Source: Alphaproteobacteria bacterium UBA4588 (GTDB taxonomy: Bacteria > Pseudomonadota > Alphaproteobacteria > Puniceispirillales > Puniceispirillaceae). From it: 29,961 nucleotides of DNA. The notes beneath the pieces are model-generated. The model ran no database searches. It worked only from the letters and a program-made list of their open reading frames with translations, and was not told where the DNA came from. The DNA lies in NCBI GenBank assembly GCA_002387605.1, contig DGJU01000082.1, forward strand, positions 6,878 through 36,838, read 5' to 3'. The position numbers were made by a program, and so were the translations under genes. Shown here in pieces: positions 15,052-24,399 of the stretch. How positions within the stretch are numbered: the stretch's first letter is position 1; every line of letters starts with the position of its first letter.

Positions 15052-15154
15052 ACCACTTTTATGAATGACATATTACTATTACTAGGATAAGATTTAGGTA
15101 ATGGAAACGCACCAAGTTTAGGGAAGACATAAGTCAAAAACAGTTAAGCGTTCC

Positions 15155-15182
15155 AAAACAAGGCGTTAAGCCTTGTTTTTTT
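15155..15182. terminator. Bidirectional Rho-independent terminator
   Basis: A perfect 10-bp stem, AAAACAAGGC (15155-15164) with GCCTTGTTTT (15170-15179), has a 5-nt loop. Seven T (15176-15182) follow on the plus strand, so it is strongest for plus-strand transcription. In the minus direction it lies directly after the DUF1467 stop codon and can end the nuo-DUF1467 unit, with four U at the base of the stem. Confidence 0.85.
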
Positions 15183-15186
15183 ATGC

Positions 15187-15423
15187 CTAAATCCCTCTGA
15201 AACTAAAGAACCCTGATGTGATAACCAAATAGACAATCACAAACAACAATGCAGAAATTCCTGTCGTGACCAACATTTTAGCGATAATACGCGGCCGTGC
15301 AGGGGCTGATGATGCATGCCCTGCCTCAATCGTATCTGGCGCTTTTGCCCCAAACGGCAGAACCATGAACAACACCCACCACCAAAGCAGAATATAAACA
15401 ACAACAGCTGATACAGTATCCAT
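15187..15423 (-). CDS. DUF1467-family membrane protein
   Basis: A 78-residue protein with two membrane helices: VSAVVVYILLWWWVLFMVLPF near the N-terminus and VTTGISALLFVIVYLVITSGF near the C-terminus. A short hydrophilic loop joins them. The WWWVLFMVLPFG stretch is the hallmark of DUF1467, a family of unknown function that in Alphaproteobacteria sits beside mce and rnj, as here. It is the last gene of the long minus-strand run and is followed at once by a terminator. The gap to mce is 9 bp. Confidence 0.85.
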   Translation of the reverse strand: MDTVSAVVVYILLWWWVLFMVLPFGAKAPDTIEAGHASSAPARPRIIAKMLVTTGISALLFVIVYLVITSGFFSFRGI

Positions 15424-15432
15424 CAGGGGCTC

Positions 15433-15849
15433 CTAAGCTTGCTGTAATTCGACAAGCGTACCTGTCATATCTTTGGGATGTATAAACAGGACTGGTTTTC
15501 CATGCGCCCCAATTTTTGGCTCATGGCTTCCAAGAATGCGGGCGCCGCTATCAATAAGCCTATCGCGAGACGCATATAAATCATCAACATCAAAACAGAT
15601 ATGATGCATCCCGCCATCTGGGTTGCGCGCCAGAAAGGCTGCAATTGGCGAGCTATCATCTAGTGGCTCAAGAAGCTCTATCTTGCCATTTTCAGCTACA
15701 ACAAATACCACCCTCACCCCATGCTCTGGCAAGCTTTGCGGCGCCGAGACTTCAGCGCCTGTGCGCGCCTGCCATTGTGCGGCCGCACCATCAAGGTCGG
15801 GAACAACAATCGCAATATGATTAATACGGCCCAGCATCATCTCATTCAT
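15433..15849 (-). CDS. mce: Methylmalonyl-CoA epimerase
   Basis: The 138-residue product belongs to the glyoxalase/vicinal-oxygen-chelate fold and interconverts the two epimers of methylmalonyl-CoA in propionyl-CoA use. Metal-ligand regions are visible: INHIAIVVPD (His11), GGMHHICFDVDD and the C-terminal GTLVELQQA. KIELLEPL and HPKDMTGTLVEL are typical of the epimerase rather than glyoxalase I. The ATG overlaps the rnj stop by 4 bases (ATGA). A later ATG in the same frame (15837) is an alternative. The mutase partner is not in the window. Confidence 0.92.
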   Translation of the reverse strand: MNEMMLGRINHIAIVVPDLDGAAAQWQARTGAEVSAPQSLPEHGVRVVFVVAENGKIELLEPLDDSSPIAAFLARNPDGGMHHICFDVDDLYASRDRLIDSGARILGSHEPKIGAHGKPVLFIHPKDMTGTLVELQQA

Positions 15850-17522
15850 GCAGATAATTCCTTGTCATCTGAGCGCATGATGTGAACATGGACAGTTGGC
15901 CGGAGCCGAAAGCGTGTTCTGACTAACGAGCGCACAGCAGAAATAACAGCCTGCTGAACCGCGTCATCTGCCAACACAGCTGTGTCGGATAAATTATCAA
16001 TGGCATCCTCGATTCTGAGGGACGCGTCAGCTAACAGCCCATCAGCCTGATCAGCACCGCAAATGCCGGACTGGCTTACCTGCGGCGCCAATACTAGCTC
16101 ACCCGATGCTGTAAGCACTACAGATGCTGTAATTGTCCCATTCCAGAGCATTCTGCGACGGCTCCGCAGAAAATCTGATTGGATATCAACAATTTCCCCA
16201 CCCTCATGCGTAAGAGCGCCAACTGGAGCATTGCCTGTTATATCAGCCTCACCATCTGTAAAGGTAATGATATCACCATTATTGGGAATGAGTGTCTGGG
16301 AGACCTGACAGCCTTCTGCAAGCTTTGCATGTGCCAGAAGATGACGCGCAGTCCCATGCACAGGCACCGCAATTTTCGGGCGGACCAGAGAGTACATTTC
16401 AATAAGCTCATCACGTGCAGGATGGCCAGACACATGAACGGGCTTATCATCATCAGTAATCAGATGAATGCCACGACGCACAATCATATCCTGAATTCGG
16501 GCAATAGCCGGCTCGTTCCCGGGTATCTGGCGCGATGAATAAATCACTGTATCGCCGGGAACCAGAGACAAGGTCTCGTGGGTGCCATTGGCAATTCGTG
16601 CCATGGCAGCACGCGTCTCGCCTTGCGACCCGGTACAGATAATGACCAGATTTTCGCGCGGGATAAGGTTGGCTTCTGTTTCAGGCACAAAATCAGGAAT
16701 ATCCTTTAAGTACCCGACCTCTTTTGCTGCAGAAATGGTGCGGGTAAGTGCCCGTCCAGCAACACAGACAGACCGTCCATTTGCCTGCGCTGCGGCAATA
16801 ATGGATTTAATACGGGCAACGTTACTTGCAAATAATGTCACAGCCACGGCGTGCTTTGCTTCTGCAATTGCTTCTGTCAGCCCTTTTTGCGCAACAGCTT
16901 CAGACGGCGTTCGGCCCTCTACCATTGCATTTGTGCTGTCCCCAACAAGCGCCATAATACCTTCATCGCCAATTTCTTTCAGACGGGCTCTGTCAGTATC
17001 ATTGCCAAGTGTTGGTGTTTCATCAAACTTCCAGTCACCGGTATGCAGGATATTGCCTGCATCGGTGCGCAGCACTAAGGCTGCAGGGTCCGGAATAGAA
17101 TGGGTCAGACTGACAAGCTCTAGTGAGAAAGGGCCAAACTGATAATCAGTATTATATTTTAGTTCGTGCAACGGAATAGACACATCAATACGCGCTTCAC
17201 TTAGCTTGCGCCGCAATAATGCCAGTGTGAAGGCCGTGCCGTATACCGGAACCTTCAGGCGCTCCCAGAGATAGGGAATAGCGCCAAAATGGTCTTCGTG
17301 GGCGTGGGTTAGAATAATCGCTTCAAGCTTATTCTTACGTGCCTCGATAAAGGTTAAATCGGGAAGAATAACATCAACGCCCGGCAGGGATTCATCTGGA
17401 AAGCTAATGCCAAGATCCACCATCAACCATCTGTCTTTGAAATGGTATAGATTGGCGTTCATGCCAATTTCGCCAGAGCCGCCAAGCGGCACAAATACCA
17501 GTTCGTTTTCGTGAATTGTCAT
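15846..17522 (-). CDS. rnj: Ribonuclease J
   Basis: The 558-residue product is a full-length RNase J, a metallo-beta-lactamase/beta-CASP nuclease with 5'-3' exonuclease and endonuclease activity on RNA. The zinc site is HAHEDHFGAI (His73, His75, Asp77, His78). Other marks are LGGSGEIGMN at the start, HTGDWKFDETPTLGNDTD, GDSTNAMVEGRTPSE, CTGSQGETRAAMARIANG, SSRQIPGNE and VHVSGHPARDEL with VPVHGTARHL. The C-terminal domain after about residue 445 is shorter and more variable. Alphaproteobacteria usually have RNase J in addition to RNase E. The gene lies 21 bp after coaX and overlaps mce. Confidence 0.96.
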   Translation of the reverse strand: MTIHENELVFVPLGGSGEIGMNANLYHFKDRWLMVDLGISFPDESLPGVDVILPDLTFIEARKNKLEAIILTHAHEDHFGAIPYLWERLKVPVYGTAFTLALLRRKLSEARIDVSIPLHELKYNTDYQFGPFSLELVSLTHSIPDPAALVLRTDAGNILHTGDWKFDETPTLGNDTDRARLKEIGDEGIMALVGDSTNAMVEGRTPSEAVAQKGLTEAIAEAKHAVAVTLFASNVARIKSIIAAAQANGRSVCVAGRALTRTISAAKEVGYLKDIPDFVPETEANLIPRENLVIICTGSQGETRAAMARIANGTHETLSLVPGDTVIYSSRQIPGNEPAIARIQDMIVRRGIHLITDDDKPVHVSGHPARDELIEMYSLVRPKIAVPVHGTARHLLAHAKLAEGCQVSQTLIPNNGDIITFTDGEADITGNAPVGALTHEGGEIVDIQSDFLRSRRRMLWNGTITASVVLTASGELVLAPQVSQSGICGADQADGLLADASLRIEDAIDNLSDTAVLADDAVQQAVISAVRSLVRTRFRLRPTVHVHIMRSDDKELSA

Positions 17523-17543
17523 AATCGTTCGCTTTCCCGGTTA

Positions 17544-18347
17544 TTATACCTTGGGGTTGTTCATATCGTAGATCAGCTTCAGTCCTATTACGGTCAAATC
17601 AGGCTGCATGGATGTTATCATCGGCAAATGAGGCACAAAAACAGATGCAAGCCCCCCTGTTGCAATTTTAGTGAAGCCATACCCTGCCTCTGCTTCCAGT
17701 CGGGCAAGGATCCCCTCAACAAGGCCAACATAGCCCCATAACACGCCTGAGCGCATCGCTGACACCGTTGATGTCCCAAGGACAGGCAACTGCCCATCAA
17801 ACTGGTCGACAGATATCTGCGGCAGTTGAGCGGCGGCCATTGCAAGAGCTTCAGACGAGCGATGCACACCAGGAGAGATAACACCCCCAGCATAACAGGC
17901 TTTATGTTTATCAGTCTGTGCGGTGCGCACAATATCAAAAGTTGTCGCAGTCCCAAAATCGACCACAATAGCTGGCACCAGACCCAAATGCGCAACAGCA
18001 ACAGCATTTACCAGCCGGTCAGCGCCAACCTCAGCCGGGTTATCGATATCAATCTCTAGCGCAAGAGTGACGCCGGGCGCCCCGACAATAACAGGCACTA
18101 CACCAAGGATATTCGTTGCAAAACTCGAAAGATGAGGCGTTATATCTGGCACAACAGACGCTATCACACAGCCATCAATATCTTGGGGTGAACATGATAT
18201 CTTGGTAAGCTGTTGTGTGAGGACATCCAGATAAGCCTTACCTGAATGTGGCCCTTTGGTTTCAAGGCGCCATTGGCAACAGATAGCCTCATCATCGAAA
18301 ACAGACATCACGATATTGGTATTACCGCAATCAACCGCAAGCAGCAT
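17544..18347 (-). CDS. coaX: Type III pantothenate kinase
   Basis: The enzyme phosphorylates pantothenate, the first step to coenzyme A. CoaX is the feedback-insensitive type, distinct from CoaA. The 267-residue product has the actin-like fold marks: AVDCGNTNIVMSVFD (phosphate-binding loop with Asp6), CVIASVVPDI, EVGADRLVNAVAV, VDFGTATTFDIV and YAGGVISPGVHRSSEALA. Length is standard. The position between birA and rnj is the normal alphaproteobacterial order. BirA-CoaX fusions and pairings occur in other bacteria. Confidence 0.96.
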   Translation of the reverse strand: MLLAVDCGNTNIVMSVFDDEAICCQWRLETKGPHSGKAYLDVLTQQLTKISCSPQDIDGCVIASVVPDITPHLSSFATNILGVVPVIVGAPGVTLALEIDIDNPAEVGADRLVNAVAVAHLGLVPAIVVDFGTATTFDIVRTAQTDKHKACYAGGVISPGVHRSSEALAMAAAQLPQISVDQFDGQLPVLGTSTVSAMRSGVLWGYVGLVEGILARLEAEAGYGFTKIATGGLASVFVPHLPMITSMQPDLTVIGLKLIYDMNNPKV

Positions 18348-18364
18348 AAATTTTGCTTTCCGTG

Positions 18365-19159
18365 TTAGACATCAGTTGCACTGCCACCCTCATCAGATGG
18401 CGTCTTCATGATGTGAACATCACCGGTTGTAATCCGGTGCGACACTCCTGAATTATCTTCTAGTATCAAGACGCCCTCATCATCAATTGAGGTGCACCTG
18501 CCTTTCAACTTATGGTCCTGAAGCGATACTTCAATAGGCTGGCCAATCATATCACAGAAGATGCGCCAAGAGCGAATACAACTGCGCGGGCCATCTGCGA
18601 TATGCCAGCGTGCCAGATTATCGGCCAGACAATGCAAAAATGTAGAGGCAAGTTCAAACGCGCCTATATCCCGCTGCGAGAATGTGGACAAATCCCCTAT
18701 TGGCACTTTCCGGCCAGCTATCTGCGGCGCATTCAGTAAATTTACACCGCACCCTATGATAAGGGCTGGCGGATGCGCTTCGAGCAATATTCCTGCAATT
18801 TTATGCCCATCTGCTAACACATCATTTGGCCATTTCATCTTTAGCTTATCAGCATTATTCGGCACTAATTGCTGAATAGCGTGCAGCAGTGACAATGACG
18901 TTAAAAACGACAAGCTGGACCACTCAATGATATCGCGTTTCGGGGCAAGGATGACAGATAGATACATCCCGTCACCACGATTAGAGGTCCATAATCGCCC
19001 CTGACGGCCGCGCCCTTCTGTTTGCTCGTCAACAAGGAAGGCTACGCCATGAGCGGCCGGATTATCTGCCAAATATGATAGCGCAAGGTCACTTGATGAC
19101 GTGGCTGAGCGGCTATGAAAGAGCTGCCATCCACTTGGAATATCATCAAAACCCTTCAT
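18365..19159 (-). CDS. birA: Biotin--[acetyl-CoA-carboxylase] ligase (no DNA-binding domain)
   Basis: The enzyme attaches biotin to the carboxylase carrier protein via biotinyl-AMP. The 264-residue product has the catalytic marks GRGRQGRLW (residues 49-57), KWPNDVL (Lys109 to Asp113) and KIAGILLEA, then a small C-terminal SH3-like domain. It lacks the N-terminal helix-turn-helix of E. coli BirA, so it should be an enzyme only and not a repressor of biotin genes. It starts 8 bp after nuoN, so translation and transcription probably follow complex I genes. Confidence 0.94.
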   Translation of the reverse strand: MKGFDDIPSGWQLFHSRSATSSSDLALSYLADNPAAHGVAFLVDEQTEGRGRQGRLWTSNRGDGMYLSVILAPKRDIIEWSSLSFLTSLSLLHAIQQLVPNNADKLKMKWPNDVLADGHKIAGILLEAHPPALIIGCGVNLLNAPQIAGRKVPIGDLSTFSQRDIGAFELASTFLHCLADNLARWHIADGPRSCIRSWRIFCDMIGQPIEVSLQDHKLKGRCTSIDDEGVLILEDNSGVSHRITTGDVHIMKTPSDEGGSATDV

Positions 19160-19167
19160 ATGACTGA

Positions 19168-20619
19168 TCAGCTAAAGCTGGCCAGCGCCCCTGAAATAGA
19201 GCTGGCATGGTCATGAACAGGCCCAATAAACAAGAAGAACAGCAGAATAACAGCAAGAGAGGCAAACAGCACAAGCCTGTTATTACGCTCACCACCCTTA
19301 TCAAGCGGGGCATCTGCTTCTTGGAAATACATCAACCGGATAATACGCAAATAATAAAAAGCGCCGATAACTGATGTCAGCACGCCGATAATCGCTAGTG
19401 GTACAAGTCCAGCATCAACCGCTGCAAGGAAGACATACCATTTTGCAAAGAAGCCGGCGAGTGGCGGAATCCCGGCCATAGAGAACATGATAACCATCAT
19501 GCCGGCGGCTTGAATGGGGTGGGTTGATGACAGGCCCGACAAATCGGAAATCCGCTCAACTGGCGCCCCATCACGGCGCATTGACATAATGATGGCAAAA
19601 CTACCGGCGCCCATAAAGACGTAAGTTGTCATGTAAATAACAACACTTGTTGCCCCTTCAATAGAGCCTGACGCAAGGCCAGCAAGAGCATACCCCATAT
19701 GGGCAATAGATGAGTAGGCCAGCATTCTTTTGATGTTCTGCTGCATAATAGCGCCTGTTGCGCCAACAATCATTGAGATAACAGATAATGCAATCAGGAT
19801 TTGCTGCCACTGCATTGCCATACCGCCAAGCGCATTATAGGTCACGCTCAGCATCAGCGTGATAGAGGCAACCTTCGGGACAATCGCAAACAGAGCTGTT
19901 ACCGGTGTTGGAGCACCCTCATACACATCTGGCGTCCACATATGGAACGGCGCTGCTGATATCTTGAACGCAAGACCAGACAGCAGAAACACCATACCAA
20001 CTGTCATACCAACAGAAATATCACCCGTTGTCAGGCTTGCCGCAATTTCGGTAAAGCCTGTGCTGCCAGAAAAGCCATATACCATGGACGCACCATAGAG
20101 CAGCATACCAGAGGATAAGGCGCCAAGAAGGAAATATTTCAAGCCAGCCTCAGATGATTTAAGCGAGCCAGTGCGCATCGCAGCCACCACATAAAGCGGC
20201 AATGACTGAAGTTCAAGCGCCATATAAAGCGAAATCAGGTCATTGGCAGAAATCATTAACAACATGCCAAGAATAGCCATCAGAACCAGCAGATGAAATT
20301 CAGCCCGATCAATCCCCTCGCCCCAACCGTCACTTACCAGCCAGCAGGCAAAAAACCCGCCCAGCAAGACAAGGCCCTTCATATATGCGGTTAGTCCGTC
20401 AATCCGGAACATACCGTTAAATATCTCAGTAGCTCCTTGTGGCAGAAGGAACAAGGCAGCAAAGCCAGCCGCATAACCAACAAGTGAGATGGTACGGACC
20501 GTCTTCATATGCCCGTCTGACTGCCGTGCGAATGCCGCAACAAGGACGAGAATAAGGGCAAAGAAAATCAGAATAAATTCTGGCAGAGCCGCTAAAAATG
20601 TAAGGGAGCTAAAATCCAT
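19168..20619 (-). CDS. nuoN: NADH-quinone oxidoreductase subunit N
   Basis: One of the three antiporter-like proton-channel subunits of complex I, in the inner membrane. The 483-residue product has some fourteen hydrophobic segments. Family marks are the Glu in FHLLVLMAILGMLLMISANDLISLYMALELQSLPLY region, FKISAAPFHMWTPDVYEGAPTPVTALFA, KRMLAYSSIAHMGYALAG, and MFSMAGIPPLAGFFAKWYVF. The HMWTPDVYEGAPTPVTA stretch with Lys near it is the core proton path. It is the last nuo gene and follows nuoM by 11 bp. Confidence 0.97.
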   Translation of the reverse strand: MDFSSLTFLAALPEFILIFFALILVLVAAFARQSDGHMKTVRTISLVGYAAGFAALFLLPQGATEIFNGMFRIDGLTAYMKGLVLLGGFFACWLVSDGWGEGIDRAEFHLLVLMAILGMLLMISANDLISLYMALELQSLPLYVVAAMRTGSLKSSEAGLKYFLLGALSSGMLLYGASMVYGFSGSTGFTEIAASLTTGDISVGMTVGMVFLLSGLAFKISAAPFHMWTPDVYEGAPTPVTALFAIVPKVASITLMLSVTYNALGGMAMQWQQILIALSVISMIVGATGAIMQQNIKRMLAYSSIAHMGYALAGLASGSIEGATSVVIYMTTYVFMGAGSFAIIMSMRRDGAPVERISDLSGLSSTHPIQAAGMMVIMFSMAGIPPLAGFFAKWYVFLAAVDAGLVPLAIIGVLTSVIGAFYYLRIIRLMYFQEADAPLDKGGERNNRLVLFASLAVILLFFLFIGPVHDHASSISGALASFS

Positions 20620-20630
20620 TGACCTGTCCT

Positions 20631-22133
20631 TTACCGCAATGATGCCGAAAGAACTGAACCATTAAGCTGGCTCAGTAATGTTGAAACACTCGCATCCATA
20701 ATATCGAGCAGCGTTGAGGGATAAACCCCAAACCAGAGAACGAGTATTGTGAGCGGTACAAAAATCGCTATTTCACGACTATCAAGAGGCGGCATTTCCA
20801 GCACTTCTGATTTTTCAGCCTTACCAAAGACCACCCGCCGATAAAGCCACAGCATGTAACAGGCACCAAGAACAAGTCCAGTTGCGGCAAACACAGCAAC
20901 CCATGGCGCTGCTTTCCATGCGCCAACCAGCACAAGCATTTCGCCAACAAAACCGGAGGTGCCCGGAAGTCCAACAGAGGCAAGCATCATAAACATAAAA
21001 AACGCAGCATAGCGTGGCATCGCATCCACCACACCGCCATAAGCATCAATCTCTCTGGTATGCAGGCGGTCATAGACAACACCAACACAGAAAAACAGCG
21101 CCGCAGACACAAGACCATGCGAGATCATCTGGAACATTGCGCCATCAATCCCCTGCTCTGTCAGCGTGAAAATGCCAATCGTCACAAATCCCATATGAGC
21201 AACAGAGGAATAAGCGATAAGCTTTTTCATATCAGACTGCGCCAGCGCAACCAGAGATGTATAAATCACCGCAATAGCCGACAGCACAAAAATCATCGGC
21301 GCAAAATAAGCTGACGCATCAGGGAACATTGGCAATGAGAAGCGCAGGAAGCCGTAACCACCCATTTTTAGCAATACACCAGCAAGTATCATAGAACCGG
21401 CTGTTGGCGCTTGCACATGTGCATCAGGAAGCCATGTATGAACCGGCCACATCGGAACCTTCACCGCAAAAGATGCAAAGAATCCTAAGAACAGCCAGAA
21501 TTGCAGCGCTGGTGCAAATTCATATGCTGCCAGTTGCGGAATATCAGTGGTGCCTGTCATCTGATACATCACCAGCATACAGACCAGCATCACCACAGAG
21601 CCAAGCAAGGTATATAAAAAGAATTTGAAGGCAGCATAAACGCGCTCTGCTCCGCCCCACACCCCGATAATTAGGAACATCGGGATAAGCACACCTTCGA
21701 AAAACAGATAGAACATCAACATATCAAGCGATGCAAACATGCCGATCATCATTGTTTCAAGAACAAGAAAGGCAATCATATAGTCGCGGACACGGTGCGT
21801 AATCGCATGCCAGCTTGCCAGAATAGCAAGCGGCGTCAGAAACGTTGAGAGCAGGATAAATGGCATAGAAATACCATCAACGCCGAGATGATAGGAAATC
21901 CCAGTTTTCCCAATCCAGTCTGCCTGCTCTTCAAATTGATACCCTGAAAGGCTGGCGTCAAACCCCCAATAAAGGTTCAACGACAAGAAAAAGGTAAAGC
22001 CCGACACCCATAGGGCAACACGTTTTGCATTGCGCGCAACTGATGCCTCATCGCCTCGGATTAAAAAGAGAAACAACACGCCCAGCAAAGGAAGATATGT
22101 CACAACGCTCAAAATTGGCCAGCTCGAAATCAT
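20631..22133 (-). CDS. nuoM: NADH-quinone oxidoreductase subunit M
   Basis: The 500-residue product is the central antiporter-like subunit of complex I. Visible marks are MFYLFFEGVLIPMFLIIGVWGG (with the conserved Glu), FAVKVPMWPVHTWLPDAHVQAPTAGSMILAGVLLKMGGYG and KKLIAYSSVAHMGFVTIG. Also present is GLPGTSGFVGEMLVL. About fourteen membrane helices are predicted. The spacing from nuoL is 3 bp and to nuoN 11 bp. Confidence 0.97.
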   Translation of the reverse strand: MISSWPILSVVTYLPLLGVLFLFLIRGDEASVARNAKRVALWVSGFTFFLSLNLYWGFDASLSGYQFEEQADWIGKTGISYHLGVDGISMPFILLSTFLTPLAILASWHAITHRVRDYMIAFLVLETMMIGMFASLDMLMFYLFFEGVLIPMFLIIGVWGGAERVYAAFKFFLYTLLGSVVMLVCMLVMYQMTGTTDIPQLAAYEFAPALQFWLFLGFFASFAVKVPMWPVHTWLPDAHVQAPTAGSMILAGVLLKMGGYGFLRFSLPMFPDASAYFAPMIFVLSAIAVIYTSLVALAQSDMKKLIAYSSVAHMGFVTIGIFTLTEQGIDGAMFQMISHGLVSAALFFCVGVVYDRLHTREIDAYGGVVDAMPRYAAFFMFMMLASVGLPGTSGFVGEMLVLVGAWKAAPWVAVFAATGLVLGACYMLWLYRRVVFGKAEKSEVLEMPPLDSREIAIFVPLTILVLWFGVYPSTLLDIMDASVSTLLSQLNGSVLSASLR

Positions 22134-22136
22134 GAC

Positions 22137-24071
22137 CTATCTCCCGAAGCCACTGAAGTACCAAGATAACAGAACAACAACACCTATCATCATTGCGAAT
22201 GCATAATGATAGACGTAGCCAGACTGCAACTTTGTCAGCATGCCAGACGACCGTTTGACAAACCCAGACAGGCCATCAGGCCCATAATAATCGATAACGC
22301 CCTTATCGCCGCGTTGCCATAACATCTGGCCAACAGCTACTGACGGGGCAACAAAGATCCGGTCATAAAGCTCATCAAAATACCATTTATTAAAGAAGAA
22401 CCGGTAGAGCGGCGCAAACATGGTTGCAATGCGCGCCGGCAAAGACGGTATGACAATATAGGCTACCACAGCCAGAATAACGCCAGATGCGGCAAGGATA
22501 ATTGGTAGCAACTTCACCCATGTTGGAACATGGTGCGCATTTGCAAGCGCGTCATGTCCCGGCAGAATGAAAATTGCATCTCCCCAGAACGCTGCCATAT
22601 CTTGACCCACAAACAGCTCATAGCCTAACCAGCCCGAGAAGATTGCGCCTAGGGCAAGCGGCACAAGCGGCAAGGTCATTACGTTTGGTGATTCATGAAC
22701 ATGCGACATCACCTTAGCGCTTGCCCGCGGTGTACCGTGGAAGGCAAGGATAAGAAGCCGCCAGCTATAAAATGCTGTTAGGAGTGCGGCTGCACATCCC
22801 AGCCAGAAAGCAAGCATCCCAGGACCGCTGTGGGCGGCGTAGGCTGCTTCCAGAATCATATCCTTAGAGTAGAAGCCCGCAAAGAACGGGAAGCCAGCTA
22901 ACGCAAGCGAGCCAATCCACATCATCGCGTAGGTAACAGGTACCTTGCGCCAGATACCGCCCATATTCCGCAAATCCTGCTCATCTGAAAGCGCATGGAT
23001 AACAGAGCCTGCGCCTAAGAAGAGAAGCGCCTTGAAGAAGGCATGTGTTGTCAGGTGGAACATCGCTGCCGGATAGGCAGAGACCCCTGCAGCAAAGAAC
23101 ATATAACCAAGCTGTGAGCATGTTGAATAGGCAATCACCCGCTTGATATCAAACTGCGTCATACCAACTGTTGCCGCAAAAATCGCTGTGAGCGCGCCAA
23201 CAATCGTAATGATATCAAGGGCAAGCGGTGCATATTCAATAACAGGTGACATCCGGCAGACCAAAAAGACACCGGCGGTAACCATGGTTGCTGCATGGAT
23301 AAGCGCAGACACAGGTGTCGGGCCTTCCATCGCATCTGGCAACCAGGTATGCAAACCAAGCTGAGCTGATTTGCCCATTGCGCCAATAAATAGCAATATC
23401 GATACTAGCTCTAGCGCCGGCATAGAGAGGCCAAACACGGTGATGACATGCGATTGATAGGTAGAGGCGTTGGCAAAAATATCTGAGAACTGAACAGACC
23501 CCATGAGCGCAAAAATCGAAATAATCCCAAGCGCAAAGCCAAAATCGCCAACACGGTTAACCACAAATGCCTTCATGGCGGCTGTGTGCGCGCTTTCCTT
23601 ATGATACCAAAACCCAATTAGCAGATAAGAGGCAACACCAACCCCCTCCCAGCCAAAGAAGAGCTGAACCAGATTATCTGCTGTCACAAGCATCAGCATG
23701 GCAAAGGTAAAGAGGCTGAGATACGCCATAAACCGGCCACGCGCTTTATCATGTGACATATAGCCAACTGAATAGATATGAACGCATGATGAAACGCCGG
23801 TTACAACAATCAGCATCACAGCTGTCAGCGTATCAAACCGCAACGTCCAATGGGCCTGAAAGTCGCCTGAGCCAATCCAACGGGCCACCTCAACTGTGAG
23901 CGCCTGACCGCCAAGAGCAATCTCAACAAACGCAAAACAGGATAGGACCAAAGAAAGACAGACACCGGCTATGGACACCAAGGTTGCAATATTATGATGC
24001 TGTCGCAATGAAGCAATGCCGGCAATAATGGCCCCGAGAAGCGGGAGAAAGACAATCGCGTGATAAAACAT
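22137..24071 (-). CDS. nuoL: NADH-quinone oxidoreductase subunit L
   Basis: The 644-residue product is the distal antiporter-like subunit, whose long lateral helix spans the other proton channels. Marks are LVQLFFGWEGVGVASYLLIGFWYHK, VNRVGDFGFALGI, SAQLGLHTWLPDAMEGPTPVSALIHAATMVTAGVFLV, DIKRVIAYSTCSQLGYMF and FPFFAGFYSKDMILEAAY. The C-terminal piece (FFFNKWYFDELYDRIFV and on) is the usual lateral-helix end. Length is standard. Confidence 0.97.
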   Translation of the reverse strand: MFYHAIVFLPLLGAIIAGIASLRQHHNIATLVSIAGVCLSLVLSCFAFVEIALGGQALTVEVARWIGSGDFQAHWTLRFDTLTAVMLIVVTGVSSCVHIYSVGYMSHDKARGRFMAYLSLFTFAMLMLVTADNLVQLFFGWEGVGVASYLLIGFWYHKESAHTAAMKAFVVNRVGDFGFALGIISIFALMGSVQFSDIFANASTYQSHVITVFGLSMPALELVSILLFIGAMGKSAQLGLHTWLPDAMEGPTPVSALIHAATMVTAGVFLVCRMSPVIEYAPLALDIITIVGALTAIFAATVGMTQFDIKRVIAYSTCSQLGYMFFAAGVSAYPAAMFHLTTHAFFKALLFLGAGSVIHALSDEQDLRNMGGIWRKVPVTYAMMWIGSLALAGFPFFAGFYSKDMILEAAYAAHSGPGMLAFWLGCAAALLTAFYSWRLLILAFHGTPRASAKVMSHVHESPNVMTLPLVPLALGAIFSGWLGYELFVGQDMAAFWGDAIFILPGHDALANAHHVPTWVKLLPIILAASGVILAVVAYIVIPSLPARIATMFAPLYRFFFNKWYFDELYDRIFVAPSVAVGQMLWQRGDKGVIDYYGPDGLSGFVKRSSGMLTKLQSGYVYHYAFAMMIGVVVLLSWYFSGFGR

Positions 24072-24075
24072 TCTT

Positions 24076-24399
24076 CTACCCCTTCATCACATTGATGTCT
24101 TCAACAGCAATCGACCCACGGTTTCTGAAATAGACAACCAGAATAGCAAGACCGATAGCCGCCTCAGCAGCAGCGACAGTAAGAATAAATAGTGAGAAGA
24201 TCTGACCCGATAAGTCAGCAGAATAGGCCGAAAATGCCACCAGATTAATACTGACAGACAACAGAATAAGTTCAATCGACATCAAAATAGTGATGACATT
24301 CTTCCGGTTTATGAAAATTCCAAACACACCAAGAACAAACAGGATGGCAGCAACAGACAAATAATGTGCCAGCGTGATTTCACTCGTAAAGAGTTCCAT
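24076..24399 (-). CDS. nuoK: NADH-quinone oxidoreductase subunit K
   Basis: The 107-residue product has three membrane helices and the conserved acidic residues of NuoK, in NVITILMSIELILLSVSINLVAF (a Glu central to proton transfer) and VAAAEAAIGLAILV. The N-terminus MELFTSEITLAHYLSV is about five residues longer than the family norm. Its ATG shares one base with the nuoJ stop (TAATG), so translation is coupled. Confidence 0.96.
   Translation of the reverse strand: MELFTSEITLAHYLSVAAILFVLGVFGIFINRKNVITILMSIELILLSVSINLVAFSAYSADLSGQIFSLFILTVAAAEAAIGLAILVVYFRNRGSIAVEDINVMKG

Larger units (their letters stand above)
14789..15186. other. 398-bp intergenic region with inverted repeats and possible plus-strand unit
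   Basis: The gap between rpiB and the DUF1467 gene holds the candidate rpiB promoter (minus strand), nested inverted repeats at 14862-14925, a G-rich ribosome binding site with a 67-codon plus-strand ORF, a TATAAT at 15000-15005 and a perfect 10-bp hairpin terminator at 15155-15182. I compared it by eye with tmRNA, SRP RNA and RNase P RNA hallmarks and found none; 6S RNA cannot be excluded by eye. Confidence 0.5.

Noticed and set aside
14907..15137. 76-codon minus-strand ORF in the rpiB-DUF1467 gap
   Set aside because: It begins inside the gap with no ribosome binding site, lies just after a strong terminator, and looks like no family.
14789..15186. tmRNA, SRP RNA or RNase P RNA in the intergenic region
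   Set aside because: No tag-peptide frame, SRP apical loop motif or RNase P core motif could be found on either strand. 6S RNA remains untested because it is hard to see by eye.
16582..17142. 186-codon plus-strand ORF
   Set aside because: Antisense to the RNase J core; composition is what a mirrored coding frame gives.
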